A stretch of 15,044 nucleotides of DNA from Candidatus Omnitrophota bacterium (GTDB taxonomy: Bacteria; Omnitrophota; Gorgyraeia; Zapsychrales; Zapsychraceae). The DNA lies in assembly GCA_020430005.1 (NCBI GenBank), contig JAGQKQ010000022.1, positions 1 to 15,044 of the forward strand, in the 5' to 3' direction. Both the position numbers and the translations under genes were made by a program. Within the stretch, counting starts at the first letter, position 1; the number at the start of each line of letters is the position of its first letter. Positions 1 to 6,255 of the stretch are shown here, one piece after another. Under the pieces are notes generated by a model. It had not been told where the DNA came from. It did not search any database and saw only the letters and a list, made by a program, of their open reading frames with translations.

Positions 1-65
1 TGGAAATAGCACTCATAAAATACCGCTTTTCTTAGAATGTTTAATGATAACACACTCAGGCGTGA

Positions 66-539
66 TTAAAATTTATAATCCTCAATCTGACCTTGTTTAA
101 TGTTTGTGAGAATATCCTGAAGAGGTTTTTTATTCGGGGTCCTGACAGAAAGTTCCTGGACAATACCAAAGGCTTCATCCAAACGATTTAACTTGTGAAG
201 AGTATAAACATACCGCTGGATCAATTCAACATTATTCGGATCAACTCTCAACGCCTGTTTTAAATCAAATTCCGCTCGACGGTAATCTCCTGTCCAGAAG
301 TAACAGTATCCCAAAAACGCCATGGCATCCGCATGATCAGGCTCTTCTTCCAGAACGTCTTCCAGCTGATCAATAGCTTTGAGATACTCCTTTTGTTCAA
401 TAAGAACTTTTGTCTGTTCCATAATTTCACTAGTTGTCTTGGCCTTTCCCCACCCCAAAAAGGCATAAGAAGGTCCGCTGTTGAATAAAAGAAAAACCGA
501 CACAAAAATCATCACAATTACTTTATTTCTTTTTATCAT
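66..539 (-). CDS. Exported TPR-repeat protein (157 aa)
   Basis: Residues 1-26 look like a Sec signal peptide: MIKRNK, a hydrophobic stretch at about 7-20, then a small-residue end near SYA-F. The mature part carries TPR-like helix pairs at about 51-67, 71-101 (with AFLGYCYFWTGDYRRA and a DPNN turn) and 105-135. TPRs are protein-protein contact modules, so it is probably a periplasmic scaffold or assembly partner; no catalytic motif is visible. The start is supported by GGGGAG on the minus strand about six bases upstream of the ATG. The gene overlaps the 3' end of the upstream lipoprotein gene by 17 bp, which suggests translational coupling. It is the last gene of a four-gene envelope cluster driven from about position 2441. 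The specific partner is unknown. Confidence 0.85.
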   Translation of the reverse strand: MIKRNKVIVMIFVSVFLLFNSGPSYAFLGWGKAKTTSEIMEQTKVLIEQKEYLKAIDQLEDVLEEEPDHADAMAFLGYCYFWTGDYRRAEFDLKQALRVDPNNVELIQRYVYTLHKLNRLDEAFGIVQELSVRTPNKKPLQDILTNIKQGQIEDYKF

Positions 540-972
540 TATATTCTCCCCAGCTTCTGACTTCTCCTGTTCTCATATCCACTTCCACATAAAGAGGAAT
601 AACCGGATAATGTCCCCAGAATTGACTTCCCTTTGTATCTCTGAAAAGAACAATCCAGGAATAAATTAAAGGATGTTCAAACGTCGGACTCGGCGGATCC
701 ATTAACCGAATATAAGCCCCATCCTTTTCCCATTGAATCCACTTTTCAATACCAATCGGTTTTAAGGTATAAACCCTGTCATCCAACCCTTTTTTGATCA
801 GATAATATTGAGCAATGGTGATGGCCTCGTCTGTGCTGATGCCATTATTTGACTCAACATTTTTGTAGTTTTGAAAAACATCCTGATAACGGACATTCTC
901 GAATGAAGCACATCCCGTTATAAACACCACTAGAAAAAGAAAAACATGTATTTTTAAAATATTGTTTCTCAT
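523..972 (-). CDS. Predicted lipoprotein with PepSY-like C-terminus (149 aa)
   Basis: I choose the ATG at 970-972, not the one 90 bp upstream. From here the protein opens with MRNNILK, a hydrophobic core and a lipobox I-T-G-C, with the lipidated Cys at residue 21. The longer form would bury this signal and overlap the neighbouring gene. After the lipobox come a helix-like segment (ISTDEAITIAQYYLIKKGL) and strand-like segments ending in EVDMRTGEVRSW. That layout resembles a PepSY/YPEB-type fold, in which a D-x-x-TGEV turn closes the domain; this is a visual resemblance only. It is likely anchored in the outer or inner membrane facing the periplasm. It starts 10 bp after the Gln-rich gene and its end overlaps the TPR gene. 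Function unknown. Confidence 0.82.
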   Translation of the reverse strand: MRNNILKIHVFLFLVVFITGCASFENVRYQDVFQNYKNVESNNGISTDEAITIAQYYLIKKGLDDRVYTLKPIGIEKWIQWEKDGAYIRLMDPPSPTFEHPLIYSWIVLFRDTKGSQFWGHYPVIPLYVEVDMRTGEVRSWGEYNDKKK

Positions 973-982
973 ACGCTCTTTA

Positions 983-1726
983 TTAATAAACACCGCTGCC
1001 AGCCGGCCGACTAAGCTGCTGTTGGTATTGATCCTGCATATAGCTTTGATATTGTTGTTCAACCCGTTGACGGTAAACCGCTTCTTGTTGCTTCAGCTGA
1101 TTATATTGCTGCTGATAAGCCCCCTGCAACTGTTGATTAATCTGCGCCGAAAATTGCTGCTGAATAGCCCGCTGATATTGTTCGACAATTGCCTGCTGAA
1201 TCACCCTTTGACGCTGTTGAATCGCGGCCATTTGGGCCTGCCGTTGTGTCATCTGCATCATCATGACCTGCCGGGTTTGCTTAAGAGACTGTTTCAGAAC
1301 TTCCTCAATAATTTTCTGGTAAATAAATTCGCTGGTAACTCCCGTCATTTCACCGTCAATATATCTTTTGATATTCGTTTGTATCTGATCTTGCGGAAGG
1401 CCGTTTTCAATCTGCTCAATTCCTAAATCTCTGGCTTCTTCATAAGCCGTACGGATAATTTCCTGAGTGGAACCCTGTTTAAAACACTGCAAAACCGCCT
1501 GCTGCATGGCTTGCACCGCGACTGGCGGCAACACAGCCAGATTATTTTGTTCAATCGCCCGTTGAATAATATCGCTGGTTGTTTCCATCAGGGAACTGTA
1601 AATCATTTGTTGCACATATTGCTCCACAAGTTCCCGAACCTGCGGGTTCACGTCCGCCCGCGCGTGAGAAGAAAAACCCGTCATCAGAAAGACCGCACAT
1701 CCCAATACTATGGCATAATATTTCAT
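983..1726 (-). CDS. Gln-rich exported coiled-coil-like protein (247 aa)
   Basis: The N-terminus (MKYYAIVLGCAVFLMTGFSSHARA) is a typical Sec signal peptide, cleaved near residue 24. The middle (about 25-145) is helical in character, with many I/L/E/Q residues and a single Cys (C81). The last 102 residues contain 36 Gln, often as QQ or QQQ separated by R, Y, A and M. This gives a long polar, probably helical or filament-prone tail, ending in SRPAGSGVY. I do not recognise the family. Its ATG overlaps the stop of the upstream membrane-anchored protein gene by 4 bp (ATGA type), so the two are probably translated in tandem. The opposite-strand Leu-rich reading frame here is a shadow of the Gln codons. 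Confidence 0.85.
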   Translation of the reverse strand: MKYYAIVLGCAVFLMTGFSSHARADVNPQVRELVEQYVQQMIYSSLMETTSDIIQRAIEQNNLAVLPPVAVQAMQQAVLQCFKQGSTQEIIRTAYEEARDLGIEQIENGLPQDQIQTNIKRYIDGEMTGVTSEFIYQKIIEEVLKQSLKQTRQVMMMQMTQRQAQMAAIQQRQRVIQQAIVEQYQRAIQQQFSAQINQQLQGAYQQQYNQLKQQEAVYRQRVEQQYQSYMQDQYQQQLSRPAGSGVY

Positions 1727-2406
1727 TCCGGAATCCGTTCCCCTTTTAAAATGGCTGGTAACGGCCGGGCATCAATTCTTAGACCGCCATCATGTTCAAT
1801 ATGAACTGTATAAAGAATTCCCGGTGTAAACATCACTCCGGGGGCTTCTACCTGAGCGTTTTTAATACCGCCCTTTTTCGCCTGCTCCGGGTCCATCGCG
1901 TATGTCCAGAATTTCTCCCACAGCTCCTTTTCATATGGATGGTTCATTCCCTCTACTTTATACCCTGAAGGAATAGAGTTAACCGCGTTGATTTCAAACT
2001 CCTGCGTGTTTTGACCGTCAAGCATAAACACTTTCCAGAAAAGAAACGCGCTTTTATCCTTCAGCTGCTTCGCATTACGGATATTAATGTCATCAAAACG
2101 AATAACAAGGGACTGAAACTGGATAATATTGCCGGAAAAAGTAAAGTATTTTGGTTTTAACGGCTGGTTATTGCGGTCATATTCCACAAATTTAATGGTG
2201 GTAAAAGTTTTATTTTTCTCCTCGTCATAACGGACACCGGTAACAAGAACTTCGGCCACACGGGAATCTGCCTCCAGGCGTTCAACAACCTGTTTTAAGA
2301 CTTCATTTTCTTTGACGATTTTATGGTAGAAATTATAACTCACTAAGCCGGCCGTGCCTAAAATAATGACAATAAGGCCGTACTTGATTGTGGAAAGGGC
2401 TTTCAT
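1723..2406 (-). CDS. Membrane-anchored periplasmic protein, unknown family (227 aa)
   Basis: One N-terminal transmembrane helix (about residues 8-26, YGLIVIILGTAGLVSYNFY) is followed by a short charged coiled-coil segment (HKIVKENEVLKQVVERLEAD, about 28-47). A mixed alpha/beta domain then fills the rest of the protein. Topology is most likely N-in, with the bulk outside the cytoplasm. No enzymatic motif is evident. Similar single-pass proteins occur in several diderm phyla as hypothetical proteins, from memory. An AGGA lies upstream of the ATG. It is the first gene after the promoter at 2448-2475 and overlaps the next gene by 4 bp, so it heads the four-gene envelope cluster. The coiled coil next to the membrane suggests an oligomer. 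Confidence 0.82.
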   Translation of the reverse strand: MKALSTIKYGLIVIILGTAGLVSYNFYHKIVKENEVLKQVVERLEADSRVAEVLVTGVRYDEEKNKTFTTIKFVEYDRNNQPLKPKYFTFSGNIIQFQSLVIRFDDINIRNAKQLKDKSAFLFWKVFMLDGQNTQEFEINAVNSIPSGYKVEGMNHPYEKELWEKFWTYAMDPEQAKKGGIKNAQVEAPGVMFTPGILYTVHIEHDGGLRIDARPLPAILKGERIPE

Positions 2407-2447
2407 TGAGGAATCCTGTTAAAAAGTTTTTCCAGACTATCATTGTC

Positions 2448-2475
2448 ATTATAGATTCTTAATAGAATCCGTCAA
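2448..2475 (-). promoter_or_regulatory. Sigma70-like promoter of the four-gene envelope operon
   Basis: On the minus strand, TTGACG (2475-2470, 5 of 6 to consensus) and TATAAT (2453-2448, perfect) are separated by 16 bp. Transcription would begin near 2441, leaving a leader of about 35 nt before the ATG at 2406. This is the strongest promoter match I found in the window. It sits in the 116-bp gap between the glutaredoxin stop and the first envelope gene. Confidence 0.7.
2454..2469. repeat. Operator-like palindrome filling the -35/-10 spacer
   Basis: The 16-bp spacer reads GATTCT-TAAT-AGAATC, a perfect inverted repeat with 6-bp arms and a 4-bp centre. It fits exactly between the two promoter hexamers. 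A dimeric repressor or MerR-type activator bound here would control the four envelope genes. No regulator gene is visible nearby, so the binding protein is unknown. Confidence 0.6.
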
Positions 2476-2522
2476 TGGGATTTTGGGGATTCATGATCAG
2501 AAACTAATGAAGGAAGGTATAT

Positions 2523-3002
2523 CTACGAGTCCAGAAGGCGTTGGATGGTGGCAGGATCGTAGCCTCTGACAACAGTATCGCCAATAGTCGTGACCGGAAT
2601 GCCTCCGCCACCGAGTTCTTGATGACGTTTTTTACCATAGGCACTTTTTTCAATATCGTATTTCTTGTATTTGATTCTATTTTTTTTAAGAAAGGCTTCT
2701 AATTTGCGGCAGTATCCACACCAGGAGGTGACAAAAATTTCGACGTCTTTATTCTTTACGGATTTCTTCTTGGTTTGCTCTTGAGAGTATCCTTGAGGAG
2801 CCCGGTAAGCACTGTTTTTGGGCGCATTATCATCTGTTTCTAAAACATTGTTCAACTGATCTTTATACTTATCCGGAACACTATTAATATTATTCACATA
2901 ATAATCATTTCCGTTTTCATCTGTATATTTATAGATATCTGCAGACGCTAATGGTGCAAAACAGAAACTTATCAGGTATAATAAAATCATTATTTTTTTC
3001 AT
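2523..3002 (-). CDS. Exported DUF4124-glutaredoxin fusion protein (159 aa)
   Basis: A signal peptide (residues 1-21, ending ASA-D) is followed by a DUF4124-type segment (IYKYTDENGNDYYVNN, about 23-50) and a Lys/Gln-rich linker (about 51-85). A glutaredoxin/NrdH-like thioredoxin-fold domain ends the protein: the redox motif CGYC is at 95-98, cis-Pro region GIPVTT at 134-139 and GYDP near 147-150. The likely role is thiol-disulfide exchange in the periplasm, although the source of reducing power is unknown. I prefer the ATG at 3000-3002 because the signal peptide starts there. An in-frame ATG at 3030-3032 would add ten residues (with a Trp-Tyr-Pro stretch) before the Lys-Lys start; neither start has a clear ribosome binding site. 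It is divergent from the CPXCG gene. Confidence 0.82.
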   Translation of the reverse strand: MKKIMILLYLISFCFAPLASADIYKYTDENGNDYYVNNINSVPDKYKDQLNNVLETDDNAPKNSAYRAPQGYSQEQTKKKSVKNKDVEIFVTSWCGYCRKLEAFLKKNRIKYKKYDIEKSAYGKKRHQELGGGGIPVTTIGDTVVRGYDPATIQRLLDS

Positions 3003-3046
3003 AGTAAAAGGATACCACATTTTAGTGAGCATTTCATATAAAAAAG

Positions 3047-3232
3047 ATGATTCCTGAAAGCCTATATAATTTCCCCTGCCCCTATTGCTGGCAGCTAAAT
3101 TCTTTAACGGCAGATATTTCCGGAGGACTCCAACAAGAGTTTGTGGTGGATTGTGAGACGTGCTGCGCGCCGATCCTTATCCATCTCGATCTGGATAACG
3201 GCACCATTGATGCCAGGCGGGAGAATGAATAA
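3047..3232 (+). CDS. CPXCG-type Cys-rich small protein (61 aa)
   Basis: This is the only plus-strand gene in the window. The 61-residue product has a paired Cys knuckle, CPYC (residues 11-14) and C-x2-CC (36-40, CETCC), matching the CPXCG Cys-rich small-protein family both in spacing and in usual length of about 60 residues. It probably binds one zinc; the cellular role of the family is not established. The Gly that normally follows the first knuckle (CPxCG) is Trp here. The ATG at 3047 has only a weak A/G-rich AAAAAG just before it. Its start is 44 bp from that of the divergent glutaredoxin gene, so the two must share a very short control region. Confidence 0.8.
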   Translation: MIPESLYNFPCPYCWQLNSLTADISGGLQQEFVVDCETCCAPILIHLDLDNGTIDARRENE

Positions 3233-3235
3233 CAA

Positions 3236-3270
3236 CTAAGCACCAAGCACTAGCGGCTAGGCACTAAATC
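3236..3270 (+). repeat. Degenerate heptamer tandem tract, 5 units
   Basis: The sequence falls into five 7-bp units in register: CTAAGCA, CCAAGCA, CTAGCGG, CTAGGCA, CTAAATC (consensus near CTARGCA). The tract fills the gap between the CPXCG stop and the ABC-F stop and runs into the ABC-F 3' end. The ABC-F TAG stop lies within it (3264-3266 on the plus strand). It resembles the short tandem repeats seen between genes in some bacteria, but I cannot name the family. Confidence 0.6.
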
Positions 3271-4895
3271 GCCGCGTCTTCCCCTTCATAAAGGGCCTTG
3301 CGCTGTTCTTTCAGTTTAGGATCTTCCAGATATTCATCCAGCGTGGTATCCAGCCGGTCAATAACACCTCTAGGCGTGATCTCAATAATCCGGTTGGCAA
3401 TGGTTTGAACAAACTGGTGATCATGGGAAGAAAACAGGACTGTCCCATTATATTTGGTTAATCCTTTATTTAGAGAAGTGATAGATTCCAAATCCAGGTG
3501 ATTGGTGGGCTCATCCAGGATTAAAATATTTCCTCTGACCAACATCATGCGGGACAGCATGCAACGGACTTTTTCTCCACCGGAGAGAACTTTTACCTTT
3601 TTAAGCGACTCTTCTCCTTTAAACAACATCCGGCCCAAGAAACCGCGAACAAAGGTTTCATCCTGCTCATTCGTAAACTGACGCAACCAGTCGATCATAT
3701 TTAATTCGCAGTCAAAGAACTTGGTATTGTCTTTGGGAAAGTAAGCCCGCGATGTTGACGCTCCCCATTTAAAACTTCCAGAGTCGGCTTTATCCTCTTC
3801 CATTAAAATTTGGAATAAGGCGCTTTTCGCCAAATCGTTCGGCCCGATAAACGCGATTTTATCCCCTTTATTAACCGTGACGGTTAAATCTTTAAACATA
3901 ATTTGTCCGTCGATAGTTTTACTCAAATGATCAATGTGGAGAATATCGTTTCCGGCTTCTCGTTCTTGTTCAAAACCGACAAACGGATATTTACGCGATG
4001 ATGGTTTGATGTTTTCGACATCAAGTTTTTCGAGAATCTTTTTTCGGGCTGTTGCCTGACGGGATTTAGACGCGTTGGCACTAAAACGCGCGATAAAATT
4101 CTGAAGTTCTTTTTTCTTCTCTTCGGCTTTTTTATTCGCATCTTGACGTTGGCGCAACGCAATTTCGCTGGCCTCTTGCCAAAAACTGTAGTTTCCGGTG
4201 TAAAGTTGAATCTTACTGTAATCGAGATCGCAAATGTGTGTGCAGACTTTATCCAGAAAATGGCGGTCGTGGGAAACAACGATAGCCGTATTTTGGAAAT
4301 CACACAAAAATTCTTCCAGCCACATACACGTTTCAATATCCAGCTGGTTCGTAGGCTCGTCTAGAAGCAGAATATCCGGATTACCAAAAAGGGCCTGCGC
4401 CAAAAGGACGCGCACTTTTTGTCCCCCTTCCAATTGTTTCATCTGAAGTTCGTGCAACGATTCTGAAATACCCAAATGGTTTAATAACTGGGCCGCCTCG
4501 GATTCCGCTTCCCAACCATTCATCTCGGCAAACTCACCTTCAAGCTCTGAAGCTCTAACACCGTCTTCATCCGAAAAATCCGGTTTAGCATAAATCTCAT
4601 CTTTTTCTTTCATAACCCGATAAAGCCGCTCATGCCCTTTGATAACGGTTTCCAGAACAGAAAAATCGTCATACGCAAACTGATCCTGCTTTAAAACAGA
4701 AATCCGCTGTCCTTTGGCAGTATTTACCGAACCGGATGTCGATTCAATTTCACCGGATAAAATCTTTAAAAAGGTGGATTTTCCCGAACCATTAGCTCCG
4801 ATAATTCCGTAACAGTTCCCCGGAGAAAACGAAATGTTGACGCCGTCAAATAGCTTGCGTTTACCGAATTGTAATCCAATATTTTGAACGTCCAT
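3264..4895 (-). CDS. ybiT: ABC-F family ATPase, YbiT-like (543 aa)
   Basis: There are two ABC ATPase domains on one chain and no membrane segment, the ABC-F plan. These proteins act at the ribosome E site to relieve stalls. Domain 1 has Walker A GANGSGKST (33-41), signature LEGGQ (155-159), Walker B ILLLDEP (175-181) and switch His 209. The linker carries the family FSANASKSRQAT motif (about 271-282). Domain 2 has signature LSGGE (437-441), Walker B ILILDEP (457-463) and His 491. The whole chain aligns well with E. coli YbiT from memory, including VCTH.CDLDY. The second Walker A is degenerate (GPNDLAKSA, 351-359), which I recall also in some Bacteroidota-type relatives. No Shine-Dalgarno is visible before the ATG; the leader is a heptamer tract. 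Antibiotic-resistance ABC-F is less likely. Confidence 0.93.
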   Translation of the reverse strand: MDVQNIGLQFGKRKLFDGVNISFSPGNCYGIIGANGSGKSTFLKILSGEIESTSGSVNTAKGQRISVLKQDQFAYDDFSVLETVIKGHERLYRVMKEKDEIYAKPDFSDEDGVRASELEGEFAEMNGWEAESEAAQLLNHLGISESLHELQMKQLEGGQKVRVLLAQALFGNPDILLLDEPTNQLDIETCMWLEEFLCDFQNTAIVVSHDRHFLDKVCTHICDLDYSKIQLYTGNYSFWQEASEIALRQRQDANKKAEEKKKELQNFIARFSANASKSRQATARKKILEKLDVENIKPSSRKYPFVGFEQEREAGNDILHIDHLSKTIDGQIMFKDLTVTVNKGDKIAFIGPNDLAKSALFQILMEEDKADSGSFKWGASTSRAYFPKDNTKFFDCELNMIDWLRQFTNEQDETFVRGFLGRMLFKGEESLKKVKVLSGGEKVRCMLSRMMLVRGNILILDEPTNHLDLESITSLNKGLTKYNGTVLFSSHDHQFVQTIANRIIEITPRGVIDRLDTTLDEYLEDPKLKEQRKALYEGEDAAI

Positions 4896-4898
4896 GAT

Positions 4899-4933
4899 TT
4901 AGTTACTGGTTCCTAGTGCTTAGTTCTTAGCAA
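4899..4933 (-). repeat. Degenerate heptamer tandem tract upstream of ABC-F, 5 units
   Basis: Read on the plus strand the units are TTAGTTA, CTGGTTC, CTAGTGC, TTAGTTC, TTAGCAA. On the minus strand this gives GCACTAG-like units, the same consensus as the tract at 3236-3270 but in the opposite orientation. It occupies the ABC-F leader immediately before the ATG (which ends at 4895) and leaves no room for an ordinary ribosome binding site. Confidence 0.58.
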
Positions 4934-4980
4934 TATTTAAATTCCCTGAAAACCAGAATTTTGCCGGGTCGCTGGTATCA

Positions 4981-5170
4981 CAGGATTTCCTGGTCCCTTG
5001 AAAAAGGTATTCTACCGTTTATCCTGTATACGTCAAGGGAAAATGGGGACGCAAGAATATTCCGTTATTCGGTTACGCGGCTCGAAATGTTTTTCGTTAT
5101 ACGAATACCGTTTCAAGCTGCGTAACCGTTTAACGTTTTCCGTACAGCAATATGCTTCGCATATTGCTTT
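4981..5170. repeat. Dyad-rich intergenic element, possible decayed mobile palindrome
   Basis: This covers most of the 291-bp gap between ABC-F and the barrel gene. Components: CAGGA-tt-TCCTG (4981-4992); TCCCTTGA (4994-5001) facing TCAAGGGA (5033-5040); 25-bp arms at 5063-5087 and 5111-5135 matching at 21 of 25 positions; within their loop a perfect TTCGT-tat-ACGAA (5093-5105); and a 10-bp-arm hairpin (5146-5168). Reading frames of 62 and 65 codons cross it on the two strands but neither resembles a protein. It could be a structured RNA, a miniature inverted-repeat element or the remains of a REP-type cluster; the sequence alone does not decide. Confidence 0.5.
5146..5168. repeat. Perfect stem-loop downstream of the barrel gene
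   Basis: AGCAATATGC-ttc-GCATATTGCT is a perfect inverted repeat with 10-bp arms and a 3-nt loop, 18 bp beyond the stop of the minus-strand barrel gene. In that direction no U-tract follows, so it is not a classical terminator. It could block 3' exonucleases on the transcript. On the plus strand it is followed by TTTTC, but no plus-strand gene leads into it. Confidence 0.55.
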
Positions 5171-5186
5171 TCTACCTCTTAAGTAA

Positions 5187-6197
5187 TTAAAACGCCTTTT
5201 GCCAGCCGAAAGTCCCCTGCCAGCCGACACCCAACTGCGGCCCGTTCAGATGCTGATAAACAGGAAAACCGAATTCAAAAGACATCCGGTGATCCGTGGA
5301 CTTGGCTTCCTGTCCCATCAGATTAATCCCGAAAAGTAGATCAATTCTCTGACCCCCTTGCAGATCGGAATTAGCCGTCTGAACCAAGACAGGATTTAAG
5401 CGCGAATCAGCCCCGTTAATATTTCCCCAGGCCTGATAATCCAAACGGACAGACGTACTCAACCAATCCTGCCATTTTCGGGCCAGCCACGTTGTGAATT
5501 CATAACGGTTTCCCAAAACGTAATCATGACGATTCTTATGTGTTCTTAATACGGTCGATGCCTGCGCTCCCCAGGACCAGTCTTCAGTATAGTCCCGATA
5601 CGTTATGCCCGGCAAAAGATCATACGTTCCCGACCCAAGCTGCATTGGATACGGCAGATTACGGTCCGGCCCCAACAGTGTCCGGTCGGTTTCGTTGATA
5701 GAACCGGACGGAAAACTCACACCAAAATTCAAATGGATATTTTGGTTCGTCCATTCTTTCAAAGAAAACATTCCGGACAATTTAATGTCCCCAATCCCGC
5801 GGCTGTCTGTGCGGAACTGTTTATCATCTGTTCTTCGACGGTGTAACATCGTTTTATGGACATACGGAATCATCAGCATCATCGTTAACTCATCTGTGGG
5901 GGCATACATCATTCCCACCATATGCATGTCCATCTGCATATCCACAGGTGATACGATAAACTGATCATGAACCTGCGCGACTGACAATTCCTTTGAACCG
6001 CTATAATTTTGCGGCATGTCCATCCGCATATACCGGTACGATGTCATGAACTCACCGGCCTTATGGGTATGATCTCCCATTACACCGATCGGCGCATGTG
6101 AGTCGGCCCTGGTCGATGTATGGGCCATTACCTGCTGAGACATACATAACAAAAATACACAACCCCCTACTATCGGGAGAACTCTTCTTCGAAACAT
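5187..6197 (-). CDS. Met/His-rich outer-membrane beta-barrel protein (336 aa)
   Basis: Residues 1-25 form a signal peptide ending VMA-H. The mature start (HTSTRADSHAPIGVMGDHTH) is His-rich, and residues 26 to about 125 hold about 15 Met and 8 His, with clusters such as MRMDM and DMQMDMHMVGMM. The rest consists of alternating strand-like segments (for example TNQNIHLNFGVSFPSG, GIGDIKLSGMFSL, RMSFEFGFPVY). The chain ends FGWQKAF with a terminal Phe, the usual outer-membrane barrel sorting signal. I read it as a transporter-like barrel of the loose MetA-pathway/'transporter' type. The Met/His richness suggests copper or another soft metal, an inference only. A strong ribosome site AAGGAG (6209-6204) six bases before the ATG fixes the start. 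The small Cys-rich exported protein lies 58 bp upstream. Confidence 0.83.
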   Translation of the reverse strand: MFRRRVLPIVGGCVFLLCMSQQVMAHTSTRADSHAPIGVMGDHTHKAGEFMTSYRYMRMDMPQNYSGSKELSVAQVHDQFIVSPVDMQMDMHMVGMMYAPTDELTMMLMIPYVHKTMLHRRRTDDKQFRTDSRGIGDIKLSGMFSLKEWTNQNIHLNFGVSFPSGSINETDRTLLGPDRNLPYPMQLGSGTYDLLPGITYRDYTEDWSWGAQASTVLRTHKNRHDYVLGNRYEFTTWLARKWQDWLSTSVRLDYQAWGNINGADSRLNPVLVQTANSDLQGGQRIDLLFGINLMGQEAKSTDHRMSFEFGFPVYQHLNGPQLGVGWQGTFGWQKAF

Positions 6198-6213
6198 AAA
6201 ACACTCCTTCTAT

Positions 6214-6241
6214 CTGGTAACTAGTTCTTAATTGTTGGTTA
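6214..6241. repeat. Degenerate heptamer tandem tract, 4 units
   Basis: On the plus strand the units CTGGTAA, CTAGTTC, TTAATTG, TTGGTTA keep a 7-bp period and share CTAGTTC/CTGGT words with the tract at 4899-4933. It fills the gap between the Cys-rich small gene and the ribosome binding site of the barrel gene. Confidence 0.45.
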
Positions 6242-6255
6242 TAAATCGGTGTGGT

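Noticed and set aside
1..16. Possible minus-strand gene start (ATG at 14-16) running off the left edge
   Set aside because: Only five codons are visible and the ribosome site is weak, so nothing can be said about it.
523..1062. Longer 179-residue version of the lipoprotein
   Set aside because: The extra 30 residues overlap the upstream gene and would hide a clear signal peptide and lipobox that begin at 972.
962..1426. Leu-rich plus-strand reading frame of 154 codons
   Set aside because: It is the antisense of the Gln-rich gene; Leu repeats arise from CAG/CAA codons read backwards, and no ribosome site or domain is seen.
3264..4895. Antibiotic-resistance ABC-F
   Set aside because: The sequence follows the housekeeping YbiT pattern across both domains and the linker, with no resistance context.
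4899..4933. Heptamer tract as the ABC-F promoter or ribosome site
   Set aside because: It has no Shine-Dalgarno or -10/-35 match; its period and its copies elsewhere are better explained as a repeat.
5146..5168. Rho-independent terminator for the barrel gene
   Set aside because: The stem is perfect but no U-run follows it in the minus-strand direction.
4998..5230. Short reading frames on both strands in the ABC-F/barrel gap
   Set aside because: They run through the dyad-rich element, have Arg/Tyr-heavy composition typical of palindromic DNA and match no family I know.
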